In this document: positions 11,038 to 47,344 of the stretch, in pieces
Layout: every line of letters begins with the position of its first letter
Position numbering within the stretch: position 1 is the first letter of the stretch
Assembly: GCA_011799875.1 (NCBI GenBank)
Contig: CM022297.1
Coordinates: forward strand, 442,791,292 to 442,855,291
Length of the DNA stretch: 64,000 nucleotides
Direction: 5' to 3'
DNA from: Thinopyrum elongatum
Lineage: Eukaryota > Streptophyta > Magnoliopsida > Poales > Poaceae
Translations under genes and position numbers: made by a program
The notes under the pieces: generated by a model
Seen by the model: the letters and a program-made list of their open reading frames with translations, nothing else
What the model was told of the DNA's origin: nothing
Database searches by the model: none

Positions 11038-12150
11038 TTTTGAACGAAAGAGAGGCCTCCACCTCTGATTTCTATTATTAGAGAAACCATCTGATTCATT
11101 ACATAGACCTACTCAAAGAACTACCAACATAATGCAACACTCCCTCCGTTCCTAAATACAAGTCTTTGTAGAGATTCTATTATGAACCACATACGGATGT
11201 ATATAGATGCATTTTAAGTGTAGATTCATTCATTTTGTTCCGTATGTAGTCCACTTAGTGGAATATCTACAAAGACTTATATTTAGGAACGAACTGTATG
11301 TAGTCCATCTAGTGGAATATCTACAAGACTTGTATTTAGGAATGAAGGGAGTACATTGCATGGCGATGAAACATCACCATCCTTGTATTACATGACCATG
11401 AAACATCACCAGACCATACGACACTGGAGTAGCTATGAGGCAGCAAAAGAGAACTCATGCATCCAAGAGCAAAATCACCATAGAAGCTGCACGGGAGGTC
11501 GAAATTGAAGAAGCTTTCAGCCACGGATCCGGAAAACTCCAGGATGCCACCCTTGAGATGCTCGGCAAACTTCACTTACATGCTCTATGGTTTTTGCTCC
11601 CAGCATCAACACCTTTTGACTTCCCTCCTTTATCTGCGACATTGCCCAACATTATCCAATGACAAGTCATTTTTATCAGTACAACAGAATCATTACTGAC
11701 CGTCCTTTCAAATACTATGTCATTTCTACATCTCAAAATAGTCCAAAATAAGCAACACCAACCAACACCAACTACTAAAACATACACTCAAACTATCGGG
11801 TATAGATCTTAAATTGAAAGCACACTTAAAAAGGCTCCATACCAGTCTAGTAACAGAACATCTAAAGAAGAGATGCTGAATGCTCTCATCATGACCACAA
11901 AACACACAGTTTTGCTGCCTTTCCACCTCCTTAGCAAATCATCTCTTGTTAGGACATTATTCATGACCATCAATCAAAGAATGACTCTGATTTTTGGTGG
12001 AATTTTGGTCTTTCATAAAAACTTTTGTGGGAATTCATGTCTGCTACAACTAAATGTCTATAGAGAGATTTGACAGTGAATAAACCATCAACAGTCAACA
12101 TCCATTTTATTAATCTTTATTATTTGACTCATGTCAGGAGAGTAGGCGCC
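11038..12150 (-). pseudogene. LINE (non-LTR retrotransposon) 3' part, ORF2 C-terminus, decayed
   Basis: Read on the minus strand, several frames together give the end of a plant LINE ORF2: an FTVKS-like segment and KIPPKIR-like motif near 12090-11980, then the zinc-finger segment CVFCGHDESIQHLFFRC (about 11870-11920), the zf-RVT domain. A tail with LRCRNDIVFE follows. The left end (AATCAGAGGTGGAGGC... then TTCGTTCAAAAATAA, 11040-11080) resembles the 3' terminus of cereal LINEs with a short A-rich tail. Frameshifts and stops break the ORF, and the reverse transcriptase and endonuclease parts are missing (5' truncation). A Stowaway MITE at 11139-11353 is inserted in its 3' region. Confidence 0.6.
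11139..11353. mobile_element. Stowaway-type MITE with duplicated right arm
   Basis: The left end is ACTCCCTCCGTTCCTAAATA and the right end is the inverted TATTTAGGAATGAAGGGAGT: the standard Triticeae Mariner/Stowaway MITE. The right arm (TGTAGTCCA.TAGTGGAATATCTACAA...CTTRTATTTAGGAA) occurs twice in a row, at about 11243-11292 and 11296-11343. The flanking TA is intact only on the right. Confidence 0.8.
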
Positions 12151-12275
12151 TGTATCGTCGCCTTGAGGCCCCTTTTATTTATTTATTTTCCTTTTCTTAT
12201 ATAAATTTAAGTTGGCCGAGTCCTGCGTCCTTCATGCAGTTGAACACTTGGGGTGCCAATCAGGATGAATATGGG

Positions 12276-12512
12276 GCTTGTTTGGATGATAGGACACTTT
12301 TCGTGTCTTCCCGAAGCCTGTTCAGGGCATGTAGGTTTTGGGTCACGTTCTGCATCATATTTGTTTGCCTGCAAAATCCCAGCCCGCAGCCTCCTTCATA
12401 GTTTAATTGCACTAGAAGGAGTCTGCATCTGTGGAAACGATCGATTCAGGCGTTCACTCGGAGCTTGTCTGAGGGGTGCCTTGAGCTTCGTGTCATGCAG
12501 AACCAAACAAGC
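12276..12512. mobile_element. Probable hAT-like MITE
   Basis: A 237-bp segment begins GCTTGTTTGGAT and ends with the inverted AACCAAACAAGC. The flanks ATATGG and ATACGG are similar enough to suggest a decayed target duplication. No ORF. The superfamily is a guess from TIR type and size. Confidence 0.45.
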
Positions 12513-12847
12513 ATACGGATAAGCAAACAACCGAAACTTGACCGACTAGAACCTGTATAAGCTACGTATAGAGTGTAGACTACCAAACATGCCCATGGAG
12601 TTCGTCGGCGACCAGGCTAGGTTCATGTCGCGGGCGCTCTAGATAGCCCCAAGCTCCAAGCGATCGGGAATTCACTCGGTGCGTGGCATGGCCAAAAGAT
12701 GCACACGACCATGTTGTCAGAGTGTTATAAGACGATCCTTGTTCCTTTGCGCAAAAGAAAAACTTTCTTCTTGGATGCATGACTCGTACTGCGATTTACA
12801 TTATGTAAGAGAGCACCTGTTGGGTAATGCGTGCATGATGCATCGTA

Positions 12848-13540
12848 GCATCTCCAACCGCAAGTAATTTGATCCTCTATTTATCTGTGGACGTGTCCGG
12901 GCGCATTTCATATAACATGGACTCGATTCCTATTTGTTTGTCCGCGCAATGGCGCCATTGCGCCCTTCATTTTTCAACCCTTAAATCCAGACAAACACTT
13001 GCAACATCGATCATCACAGACCTAGATAGCGTGTGTATAGGAGATAGTTCAAACATAGTTCAACGGTGGACGACATAGGACAACAGAGAATACATTTAAA
13101 CTAGCTCGATGGCATAATAAACTAGGATTAGGACGGGTAAAAGTTCGCCACGGCCGCCTTGCCCTTGTCGTCCTTGTCGTGGTAGTAGCGGTCGAAGGCT
13201 ATGCAGGGGTCGGGGTGGATCTTGTCCCTGGAGGACAAGGGGTTGGTGGAGGTGCCAGACATGGAGTCATCTGAGTCCGGTGGCAGGCCTGCGAGGGCAC
13301 TGACACGAGCTTCCCGCGCGGCCTTCTTCTCGGTCGCGTGACGTGACTTCCCGATCCTTGCGCGAGGACCTTTGAGTTGATCCGGCACTGGCGGCGCGCT
13401 TCCGACTTTTTGGTGGTGAGGGACAGTTGCTTGGCGTCGCAGACAACCGGGTCGTCGTCGGAGTCTGACGGCGCCGGCACCATCGGAGCAGTCGTGACGG
13501 ACAAGTAGGAGGCACTGCGCGACGCCTTCTCACATCGGAG
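12848..13540 (-). mobile_element. Harbinger-like fragment with minus-strand ORF remnant
   Basis: The segment begins GCATCTCCAACCGC, a typical Harbinger terminal sequence. It is absent from the paralogous copy at 52.4-52.5 kb. On the minus strand, reading pieces at 13504-13390 (Ser/Asp-rich, SDSDDDPVVCDAKQL) and 13388-13128 (KATEKKAAREARV-like, then SDDSMSGTS, ending FDRYYHDKDDKGKAAVANF) join only with a frameshift. I do not recognise the protein. The right end is not clearly defined. Confidence 0.4.
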
Positions 13541-13738
13541 TTTGACAGCGAAGGCTCCTCCGCGAAGACCAAGATCGATCCGCGCGCATGCAATATATGC
13601 AAATTAACCGTGCGAGTTCGTTCACGTGCATGAGCATCTTGGTCCGAGTTCACGTGCATGTATTGACGGACCCATGCGTACCCGAACATATAGCACAATT
13701 TTTTTTAACACACCTCATGCGAGCAGCATTCCGTCTAA

Positions 13739-14001
13739 GGGTATGTACGATGATGTTATCTTAAAACTGCCACATAGGATAAATGTCTAGGTGGAAGAGA
13801 GAGAATTCATAAGAAAATGTTTGTCTTCTCTTATTTAAGAGACGATCTCTTAACATAATATGTCTCATCATGTTTTTAGGAATTGCTAGTTATTATCGAT
13901 AAGGTTAAGAGATAACTCATTATAGACATGTTTTTATTGTACTCTCTAAATTACATGTAAGGCTTAAAATATGATTGTCTTAGCAACCATTGTACATGCC
14001 C
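13739..14001. mobile_element. Tourist-like MITE (PIF/Harbinger)
   Basis: A 263-bp element with terminal inverted repeats GGGTATGTACGATG and (inverted) GGGCATGTACAATG, flanked on both sides by TAA (13736-13738 and 14002-14004). The paralogous position in copy 2 (52714-52716) has a single TAA and no insert. This is direct evidence of insertion with a 3-bp target duplication. Confidence 0.85.
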
Positions 14002-14185
14002 TAATCCTTGTTGTTCAAATCGATAATCACTCCTCATGTGCAACAGCCGCGGACTGGACAACGGATACTGGCACTTGCTGCTAGTTAGCTTGGCCCCAGA
14101 ACTTGGCTCCAAATCAGCACGGCACGAGTGAATGGCAACCTCAACCGTCGGCCGGGAAATCATCGTGGCTGTGCGCAGTGGAGGA

Positions 14186-14695
14186 GCTTCAAAGAAAATG
14201 TTGAGCGGGCCAGACAAAGGGAGAGCACAGATTATGTTGCAATTCTGAGCCATCCGCATTAGTATATAAATACAAGATTACAAGATGGAGTGAGCATATA
14301 TGTATATATTAATTGAGTTTTTGAAATGATCTTCTTTTCCTTTTGAAAACCAAATCAATTCTTCTCTAAGTGTGAGTGAGCTTGCTTACCTATGCTTTTA
14401 GCTACCAAATAGTATATGATGTATTTTCACGGTCATCAGATCTTCCTGTCGTCTCCTGTTCCCATGGCTTCCTGTTCCTATTGTTCATCCTCTCCTTATC
14501 TTTGTTGGCGCATTAAGATCCAGTGCTACAAAGATGCTACATATAAAATTGAAGCGGGGCAATGGAATTTCCTAGTCAGGCGAAGATGATGGTATTTATA
14601 AAGGGCAAATGTGCTATTCAGACAAGTGAAAGTTTGGTGGAGCATTGATTATCATCAGAGATGAAGACCCCTGAGTCATGCTGGCGTCTTGCAAC
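14186..14695. other. Unassigned intergenic stretch
   Basis: Nothing recognised between the duplicated segment and the Harbinger element. Confidence 0.4.
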
Positions 14696-14698
14696 TAA

Positions 14699-17117
14699 GA
14701 GCATCTACAGCCGGGCGCCTCAAACCCGCCTCATACGCCTGGGACGGACCGTCCGGTCACTGTCCGGTCACGAAATTTCGATCCAGACAGGCTCCTTAAA
14801 CGGGTCTCAAATTCCCGGGCTGACCGGCACCCCTCATATCCAGCCCAAATATAGGACGGATATTCCGGCGCCTGGGCACGCCCCCCACGTCGGACCCGAT
14901 ACGCCGACCCCACCGACAATTGCATCAAATCCACCAAACCCTTCCTCCTCCTCCCGCCGCACTCCAAGCTTTCCCGCGCCCGAGCCCTCGCCGTCCTCCA
15001 CCCTTGCTCCTCATCCTCACCACCTGTCCCGATCCACCGCCGGAGATGTCGTCTAGCCCGTCCCCGACCACCGTGGCGGAGGCGCAGTCCGCCTCGTACG
15101 TCGGCGTCCCTTTGTCGGCTTCGTCTTGCAAGGCGGAGAACGTCGACCGAAAGTTGCGGCGACACCGGCAGCGAGAGAGGGCGGCGGCGGCGACGCAGGG
15201 AGGTTCGGACATGGTGGAGCAGTTTTCTCCTCCGCTGCGCCCGGACCCCGCACCCCTTCCAACCGAGCACCTACGCGGATTACGCCGTCCGACCCCGTTG
15301 GGACAGAGGACGACGACGGCCGGCTGGGCCATTCCGGAGAGCTTTCCGCCGATGTAGATACCGGCGGTCGACGTATGTGACTCGCCGCAGCTCGTTCGGG
15401 CGCGGATGAGCACGGGCACCGGCAGCGCCTGGGCTGCCCTCGACATGTTCGACGGAATGACAAAACAAGAGTCTGTACGTTTTCTTTGCTCCTGTCCGAT
15501 CAAATTTTTGCATAGATCACTAGTTCATTTCGCACGTGATGAATGCTTGCAGACCATGATCATGTAGGAGGCGTTCTTGTCGAACATGATCAATGACAAT
15601 GAAGTTCTGACCAAAATGGAGTATGAATTGGAGAGCACCACCGCATTTGAAGTTGGGGCAACATCCGATCCGAATCCGAGCAAGAAGAAGAAGAAGACTA
15701 AGACGACGAAGGCAAGAGGTCCGGCATTCTCAAGATCTGAGGACATCTTGTTGGTCAAAGCTTGGTTGGCCACAACAATGAATCCAATATGCGGCACCGA
15801 GCAAAAGGGGAAGACGTATTTGGAGAAGATTTGGAAGGAGTATCACGGACAAAAGGAGTATGTGAAACCACATCCTATTGTGACCACCCGCAATGTGGCA
15901 TCTCTCCAACATCGATGGGGGATCATTCAAGGGGAAGTAAACAAGTACGTCGGCTACTACTCACAAGTGACTAAACGCCCTCAAAGTGGGATGGGAGTGG
16001 CAACTCACATAACCTCAATTGCTTCATCTTGTCATCATTTGCATATGCTTCTTGTCTTTGCATTCTCGTGCTCATACATATGTTGTTTGCTAGACGGCGG
16101 TGGCGGCCACTTTGTATCACGAGGTGGAGAAGAAGCCGTTTGCTTTTAGCCATAGTTGGATCATATTGAATGGCAAGCCGAAGTGGAGTCAAGTTGTGGT
16201 CGATCTCAGGTCCAGCAAGAAGAGGATGATGGCTCAAGCTCCCACCAATCAATTGGGTTGGACGATGAAGAGGACGATGTTGTCGTCACGAATGAAAGAG
16301 CCACCGTGCCAAAGGATAACCGACAAGTCATGGGAAACAAGTGGGAGAAGGCACGAGCCTCCCGTGGCGCCGTGGCTACAAAAATGGCGTCCACATGGAC
16401 GGGCATTTTTTCAGTAAGGGAGAACAAGAAAGAGGAGAGGTACAAGCTCATGTTGGATGCGCAAAAGAAGAGGATGGAATGGGACCGGAAAAGGGCGGAG
16501 AAGAAGCTCGAAATTGAGAGGGAGAAGATCGAGTTGGAGAAGCAAGTGGCGGCGATCAAATGAGAACTCGAGAAGGCCAAGACATTTGGCGAGGTTGAGC
16601 TTGAGAAGGAGAGGTTGCAACTCGCACGGGACGCGGAGGATGCGAAGATCATGTTGGCTGACGAAACCCTCTTGGATGAGCATACAAAGAAGTGGCTTGC
16701 GGACAAGAAGAAGGAGATCAACGACCGTAGGGAATACGAGATGGTGAGGGCGGCAGCGGATCATGCAGCCCGGATGCAGGCGGAGCAGGCAACCCCGATG
16801 CAAGGAGAGCAGGACGCATTACGCTCGGAGTAGGCGCCCGGCCAGTGATCCGAAGCCATCCGTCACGCTCGGACATTGATTTCATTTTGGCTTGTCTGGT
16901 TTGTTGAACTATGATTTGCTTTGACTTTGTTTTGAACTGTGGAATTCGAACAATTTGTATCGTATGATCGACGTGCATGGATTGCATGAATTTGAGGATC
17001 GAAATTTGAGGTATGTGGGTGTGTGGCGCAACATATGAGGGGCCGGCAGGCGCTTTCCGCGGACGCGCCCACGGGCGTATAGGGGGATGGATTTATCAAG
17101 TCCGGTTGTAAATACTC
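14699..17117 (+). mobile_element. PIF/Harbinger-type DNA transposon, 2.4 kb, without transposase
   Basis: The ends are inverted repeats (GAGCATCTACAGCCGGGCG at the left; the reverse complement of the right end is GAGTATTTACAACCGGAC). They are flanked by TAA at 14696-14698 and 17118-17120. The interior holds a broken Myb/NAM-like ORF (15577-16833). No DDE transposase is seen, so the element is probably non-autonomous. The same terminal sequence occurs as a fragment at 6675-6789. Confidence 0.8.
15577..16833 (+). pseudogene. Harbinger-associated Myb/trihelix-like protein with NAM-associated C-terminus, broken
   Basis: The first exon (from ATG 15577 to about 16000) has a Lys-rich stretch and then a SANT/trihelix-like domain (GPAFSRSEDILLVKAWL...W..I...YH...RNVASLQHRWGIIQ.EVNK). 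A likely intron (about 16000-16094) is followed by YHEVEKKPFAFSHSW.ILNGKPKW and then an acidic DDEEDDV and a long Lys/Glu/Arg coiled coil, as in the 'no apical meristem-associated' C-terminal domain. These proteins are commonly carried by plant PIF/Harbinger elements, where the Myb-like partner helps transposition. Two lesions are visible: the frame changes between about 16200 and 16225, and a TGA stops the coiled coil at 16561, after which the frame stays open to 16833. Probably non-functional. Confidence 0.65.
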
Positions 17118-17120
17118 TAA

Positions 17121-18420
17121 TCTAATACTCAAACAAGTTTGGCCTTTAATACCAAACAATACATATTTTCCGCACCATCCTTTGAACCGTAACTAGATTC
17201 TTGAATTATTTGAAGGTATTTTTGCACATGTGGAAACCAATCTGTATGGATAAAATATGAAATTCAAAATACATTGGAAACTTTAGAAAAGAAATCAGAA
17301 AGTATGCAACTAAAAGGGGAACCTAATTTTCATGTTTAATGGCAAGAGGAGCTAAAAGGCGCTTTTACATTGGGTCTTTTTACTGGAAAGAGGCGTGTGC
17401 AGTGTAGTTGATTATGACAAATACATCAACCGAGGTTATTTACGCGATTCACTTTTCATAGAGAAACAGGCCCGCAACACACACCATATACATTCTCGGC
17501 ACAAAGACCGCTTTGTTAAACCCACACGAATGAGCTTGGGGCATAAATCCACAACTTGAAAGCTCCCAGGAAAGACCAACCATCTAGGGTTCCCTACAAA
17601 ACCAAGAGTAACAAGATGAGTACGGGATCAAACGGGGAACGAAATATCATCAAAGTATAGCCACGGACAACCTATACCCAACCCCCTAGCCCAAAAACCT
17701 AACCTCTTGGCCATGGTTTTTGTTTGTTGCACACGTCGGTGATGGATCTAACTCACTCTCGTGAGTCTACCATACATCCCCTCCTGCCCAAATTTAACCA
17801 ACTCATTGGTATTCTCCCTAAACCTTCTCCCCGCCTCAATGCCATGGATTAGGAGGGCCATTCACAACCATGATCGTCAAGCTCCCACAAGGCACCAGTC
17901 ATCGGCATCTCCTCCGACGAGAAGTAGATGTTTAGCTCTTAATTTAGGTTGTGTTATGTACAATGAACCAACAGGTTTTCTAAATTTAGTTTCAACTTCC
18001 ATTTTAAATGACCATCAGCAGAAATTTTATATTTTGAGGAAGGGTTGGTCTAAAAAGCTATAACTCAAATTTGAGGACTTATAATTTTAATGGGTTAAAA
18101 TTTAGGGCAAGGGCTAGAGACGATCGAAGTGCTAGCTCATGCAAGTCAACTAAAATCTTTATTTCAATTCGATAATTTTCCATTTAACCATCATGGGCTC
18201 TTTCATTAGGATAATCAATACCAAAACTTTGCAGATACCAAGTTATGAATATTTATATTCAATGTTTGTTGTGAATGATATCTACACTAATCGCACATAA
18301 AATTATTTCCCTGCTAGCTGCCTCTTAGTTGCTCTCCAATTCACTTTCCACACATCAATATTTGTTGTGCATCTGACACCATGGTCAAAAGATATTCATG
18401 TCTTTGCGTGTGCATTGTGG
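17121..18420. other. Unassigned intergenic stretch downstream of ATM
   Basis: AT-rich DNA with no supported gene or repeat. Short frames at 17761-18063 have no recognisable domain. Confidence 0.4.
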
Positions 18421-18617
18421 TTGGTGAATTATAAAGAAAGACAATAATCCTTGAAAAGCAACTTCTTTTCAAGGATATCATCAACACTACTCACGAGTTT
18501 TACCTTTCTTCCGCTGCATACATCCTCCACACAAAAGGCCCATTTATATACAATCAACAGACAAGTATACCTACAACAGTTATATGTACACCTACAGGCC
18601 CATGTATGTGACAAGTC

Positions 18618-18822
18618 ACTCTCCCACCTTCGCGCACAAGAGCAAGCGCCGAAATTAGAAGCCTCTCGAGCAGTGACAAAATCGCTTTTACCGCGGGTTT
18701 GGAATCTCCATCCATGTTTCTCACCTTCACGCACAAAAACAGGCGCCGGGCACCAAAAGTAAAAGCTTCTCTAGCAGTCACAGCATCGCTTTTACCGCGG
18801 GTTCGGAATCTCCCATCTATGT
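18618..18822 (-). repeat. Tandem repeat of about 102 bp (two copies) in the ATM 3' flank
   Basis: The units 18618-18717 and 18718-18822 share CACCTTC.CGCACAA, AGCAGT.ACA and ATCGCTTTTACCGCGGGTT. They lie just after the ATM stop codon on the minus strand, so they are probably transcribed as 3' UTR. No function known. Confidence 0.65.
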
Positions 18823-18839
18823 CCTTTTTCATGGGCGCT

Positions 18840-45479
<26,640 letters not shown>

Positions 45480-45511
45480 CGCCGCTGCCCACCGCTGCCG
45501 GCGACGGGGGC

Positions 45512-45525
45512 TAGGGTTTGGCGGG
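45512..45525 (-). promoter_or_regulatory. Overlapping telo-box and E2F-type site upstream of ATM
   Basis: TAGGGTTT (45512-45519; AAACCCTA on the gene strand) overlaps TTTGGCGGG (45517-45525), which fits the E2F consensus TTTSSCGS. Both lie about 35-45 bases before the ATM start codon, in the presumed leader or core promoter. In plants both motifs are linked to S-phase and proliferation-dependent expression of replication and repair genes. Occupancy is inferred. Confidence 0.55.
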
Positions 45526-46435
45526 TGGGGCCACGGCGGCGGCGGAGGCGGGGGGCGGGGGTTTTGGTGTTCGGTGGGTTTAGAACATCTCTAGTTCTTT
45601 TGGGCCCACAGAATCAGCCATGAGTTCTTTTCTGAGATCCTAGAGATTGTTGTACGAGTTATGTGCTGAAATATCTGTAATGATTCTAGGCTGAAACTAT
45701 GTACTGTACTTAATTGCTAACATTTGTTTGTTTCAAATAGTTATACATCGAATGTGAACACGAAAGAGATTTATGAATATTTGTAAAATTCTTAAAATTA
45801 CCATACACATTTGTTACATATTTGCACCATATAAATCAGCATATAATTTACCAAAACACTAAGATTACCAATTTGTATCATACTCAATTGCTAAACAGAC
45901 AGAAAAAGAAAGAGAGAAACAGAGTAGAAAAGAGATGAATGGGAAGCGGCGCGGCGGGGGGGGGGGGGGGGGGGGGGGGTGGGGGGGTGGGGGGGAGGAG
46001 GTCACCCGTGACGGCGTGCCAAGCTCAGGCGGACGAGACTGGGTGGTCGGGTGCAAAGTTGACGACTGGAGCTCAAGCTAGCGGCGGACGGGACAGGGCG
46101 ACCGGGTGACGGCTTGAGCTCGAGCTGGCGACGGATGAGCACGGCGGTGACGGCTCGAGCCGGCAGCGAACGGGGCGGTGATGCGAACCCTACCGCTCAA
46201 GGTCGAGCGGATGTGTTTGGTGTCGCTGGCGAGTGTGGGCTCGAGGGGATAAGCTATTCTGGGCCTCTGTCATCGACTGGCCCCGAGTGGCATTTCGGTC
46301 TTAAATAGCTCGTCAAATAGGGGTAAGCTGGGAACACGAACCGTTTTTTTCGAGGGGCTTCGCAAAATCGCCAGAATCGTCGAAATACACTGATTCTGGA
46401 ATGATTCTAGGTGATTCTCCGAAATAATTAATTAA
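45526..46435. other. ATM upstream region, no gene recognised
   Basis: The region next to the ATM start is GC-rich and then AT-rich from about 45600. It holds the poly-G tract at 45956-45995. A following GC-rich stretch (46000-46260) has loosely repeated GAGCT..AGC.GGCG blocks. Bases around 45590-45660 and 46360-46425 share CAGAATC-type motifs and could be the two ends of a decayed transposon. I could not prove this. Confidence 0.4.
45956..45995 (+). repeat. Poly-G tract
   Basis: There are 24 consecutive G (45956-45979), then T, seven G, T and seven G. The run can form a G-quadruplex and is error-prone to sequence, so its exact length is uncertain. Confidence 0.9.
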
Positions 46436-47344
46436 GGAGCACTCTTTTTTGTAAAGGTCACTCCCATCTTCGCAGGTTGCTACAAGTGGCGAGTGCGCCA
46501 CTTGTTCGCCACTTGTCGCAACATGAGATGTGCGCCACTTGTCACATCTTGTGAGTATTTCTTTTTATCGTAGATCTGTTTATTCAAAACGTTTTATCTC
46601 TTGTTCAAATCTCGAACCATTTTCACTTTTGGATCCCTCGCGTCGATATATTCAAAACTCCCATGTTGACAGTTTTTTAAGAACTTTTTTTTAGAAAAAA
46701 ATGAACGAGAAAAAACCAAACTGGGAGCATTTTTTTTCCTTCCCTAAAGAGGCACGATTGTGCCTCTCGCGGAAGCAAATCCATATCTCCACGAGAAGTA
46801 AATATGTGCCTCTCGCGGAAGAAAAAAAAACGTGTTTTTTCCGTTTCCGAGAGGCACGACTGTGCCTATCGCAAAAGCAAATCCGTGCCTCTCACGAAAG
46901 AAAAAAAGAAAAAGAAAGCATGTCTTTTTCATTGTGAGGCATTCCGTGCCTCTTCGGAAAAAAAAAGCACATTTTTTTCTGTTTCCGAGAGGCACGACCG
47001 TGCCTCTCGCGAAAGTAAAAGAAAAAAGAAAACGCGTTTTTTTTCGTGCCTCTCGAAAGCTAAGAAAGATCGGTGGAAAATCGTGTCTCTCGCGGAAGCA
47101 AATCCGTGCCTCTTGGGAAAGCACAAAAAAAAGTATTTTTCGCGCAAAAAAGTAATTGGAAAGATCGGTGGAAAACCGAAAGCCAAAAAAATAATCAAAA
47201 AAGCCGAAAACGCGTGCAAAAAAAAATCGGAGAGAGCGCCCGGAGCGTGACACGTGGCGGCGGTTGAGAACTCGCCAAGTGACGTGACGCGCTCTCAGCC
47301 CACCCCAGTTGACTCTTGCGGGGCTCCCAAAGGAGTACTCCTTC
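46436..47344. mobile_element. Mutator-like element candidate with internal repeat array
   Basis: The left end GGAGCACTC and the inverted right end GGAGTACTC match. Between them lie a CACTTGTCGC-rich left part and a GTGACACGTGGCGG-type right part, with an A/T-rich repeat array in the middle (46740-47130). I could not see a matching 9-bp target duplication, so the superfamily is tentative. The reading frames here are by-products of the repeats. Confidence 0.4.
46740..47130 (+). repeat. Degenerate array of a GTGCCTCTCGCG(A/G)AAG motif
   Basis: About ten copies of a GTGCCTCTCGCGAAAG-like motif, several preceded by its inverse (GAGAGGCACGA), alternate with A-rich and T-rich spacers. Pairs such as GAGAGGCACGACCGTGCCTC form small hairpins. 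This array is common in Triticeae repeats. Confidence 0.75.

Larger units (their letters stand above)
12655..14185 (+). repeat. Segmental duplication, copy 1 (partner at 52225-53235)
   Basis: Blocks here recur in the same order and orientation at 52.2-53.2 kb. Examples: TTGGATGCATG.CTCG.ACTGC.ATTT (12770 vs 52334); GACAGCGAAGGCTCCTCCG and CGCGCATGCAATAT (13546 vs 52526); ATGCAAATTAACCG.GAGTTCGTTC (13605 vs 52575); CATCTTGGTCCGA.TTCACG (13634 vs 52637); TTGGCTCCAAAT; and CGTCGGCC.GGAAAT.A (14145 vs 53190). Between the blocks copy 1 carries two insertions that copy 2 lacks, at about 12848-13540 and 13739-14001. The duplicated DNA has no obvious gene. Confidence 0.7.

Noticed and set aside
14920..15513. 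Several overlapping frames at the 5' part of the Harbinger element
   Set aside because: All lie in GC-rich DNA, in several phases and on both strands. None has a recognisable domain, so I started the ORF at 15577.
46744..47253. Frames of 96-169 codons on both strands in the GTGCCTCTCGCG array
   Set aside because: They arise from the repeat motif and homopolymer spacers, and both strands are open at once.
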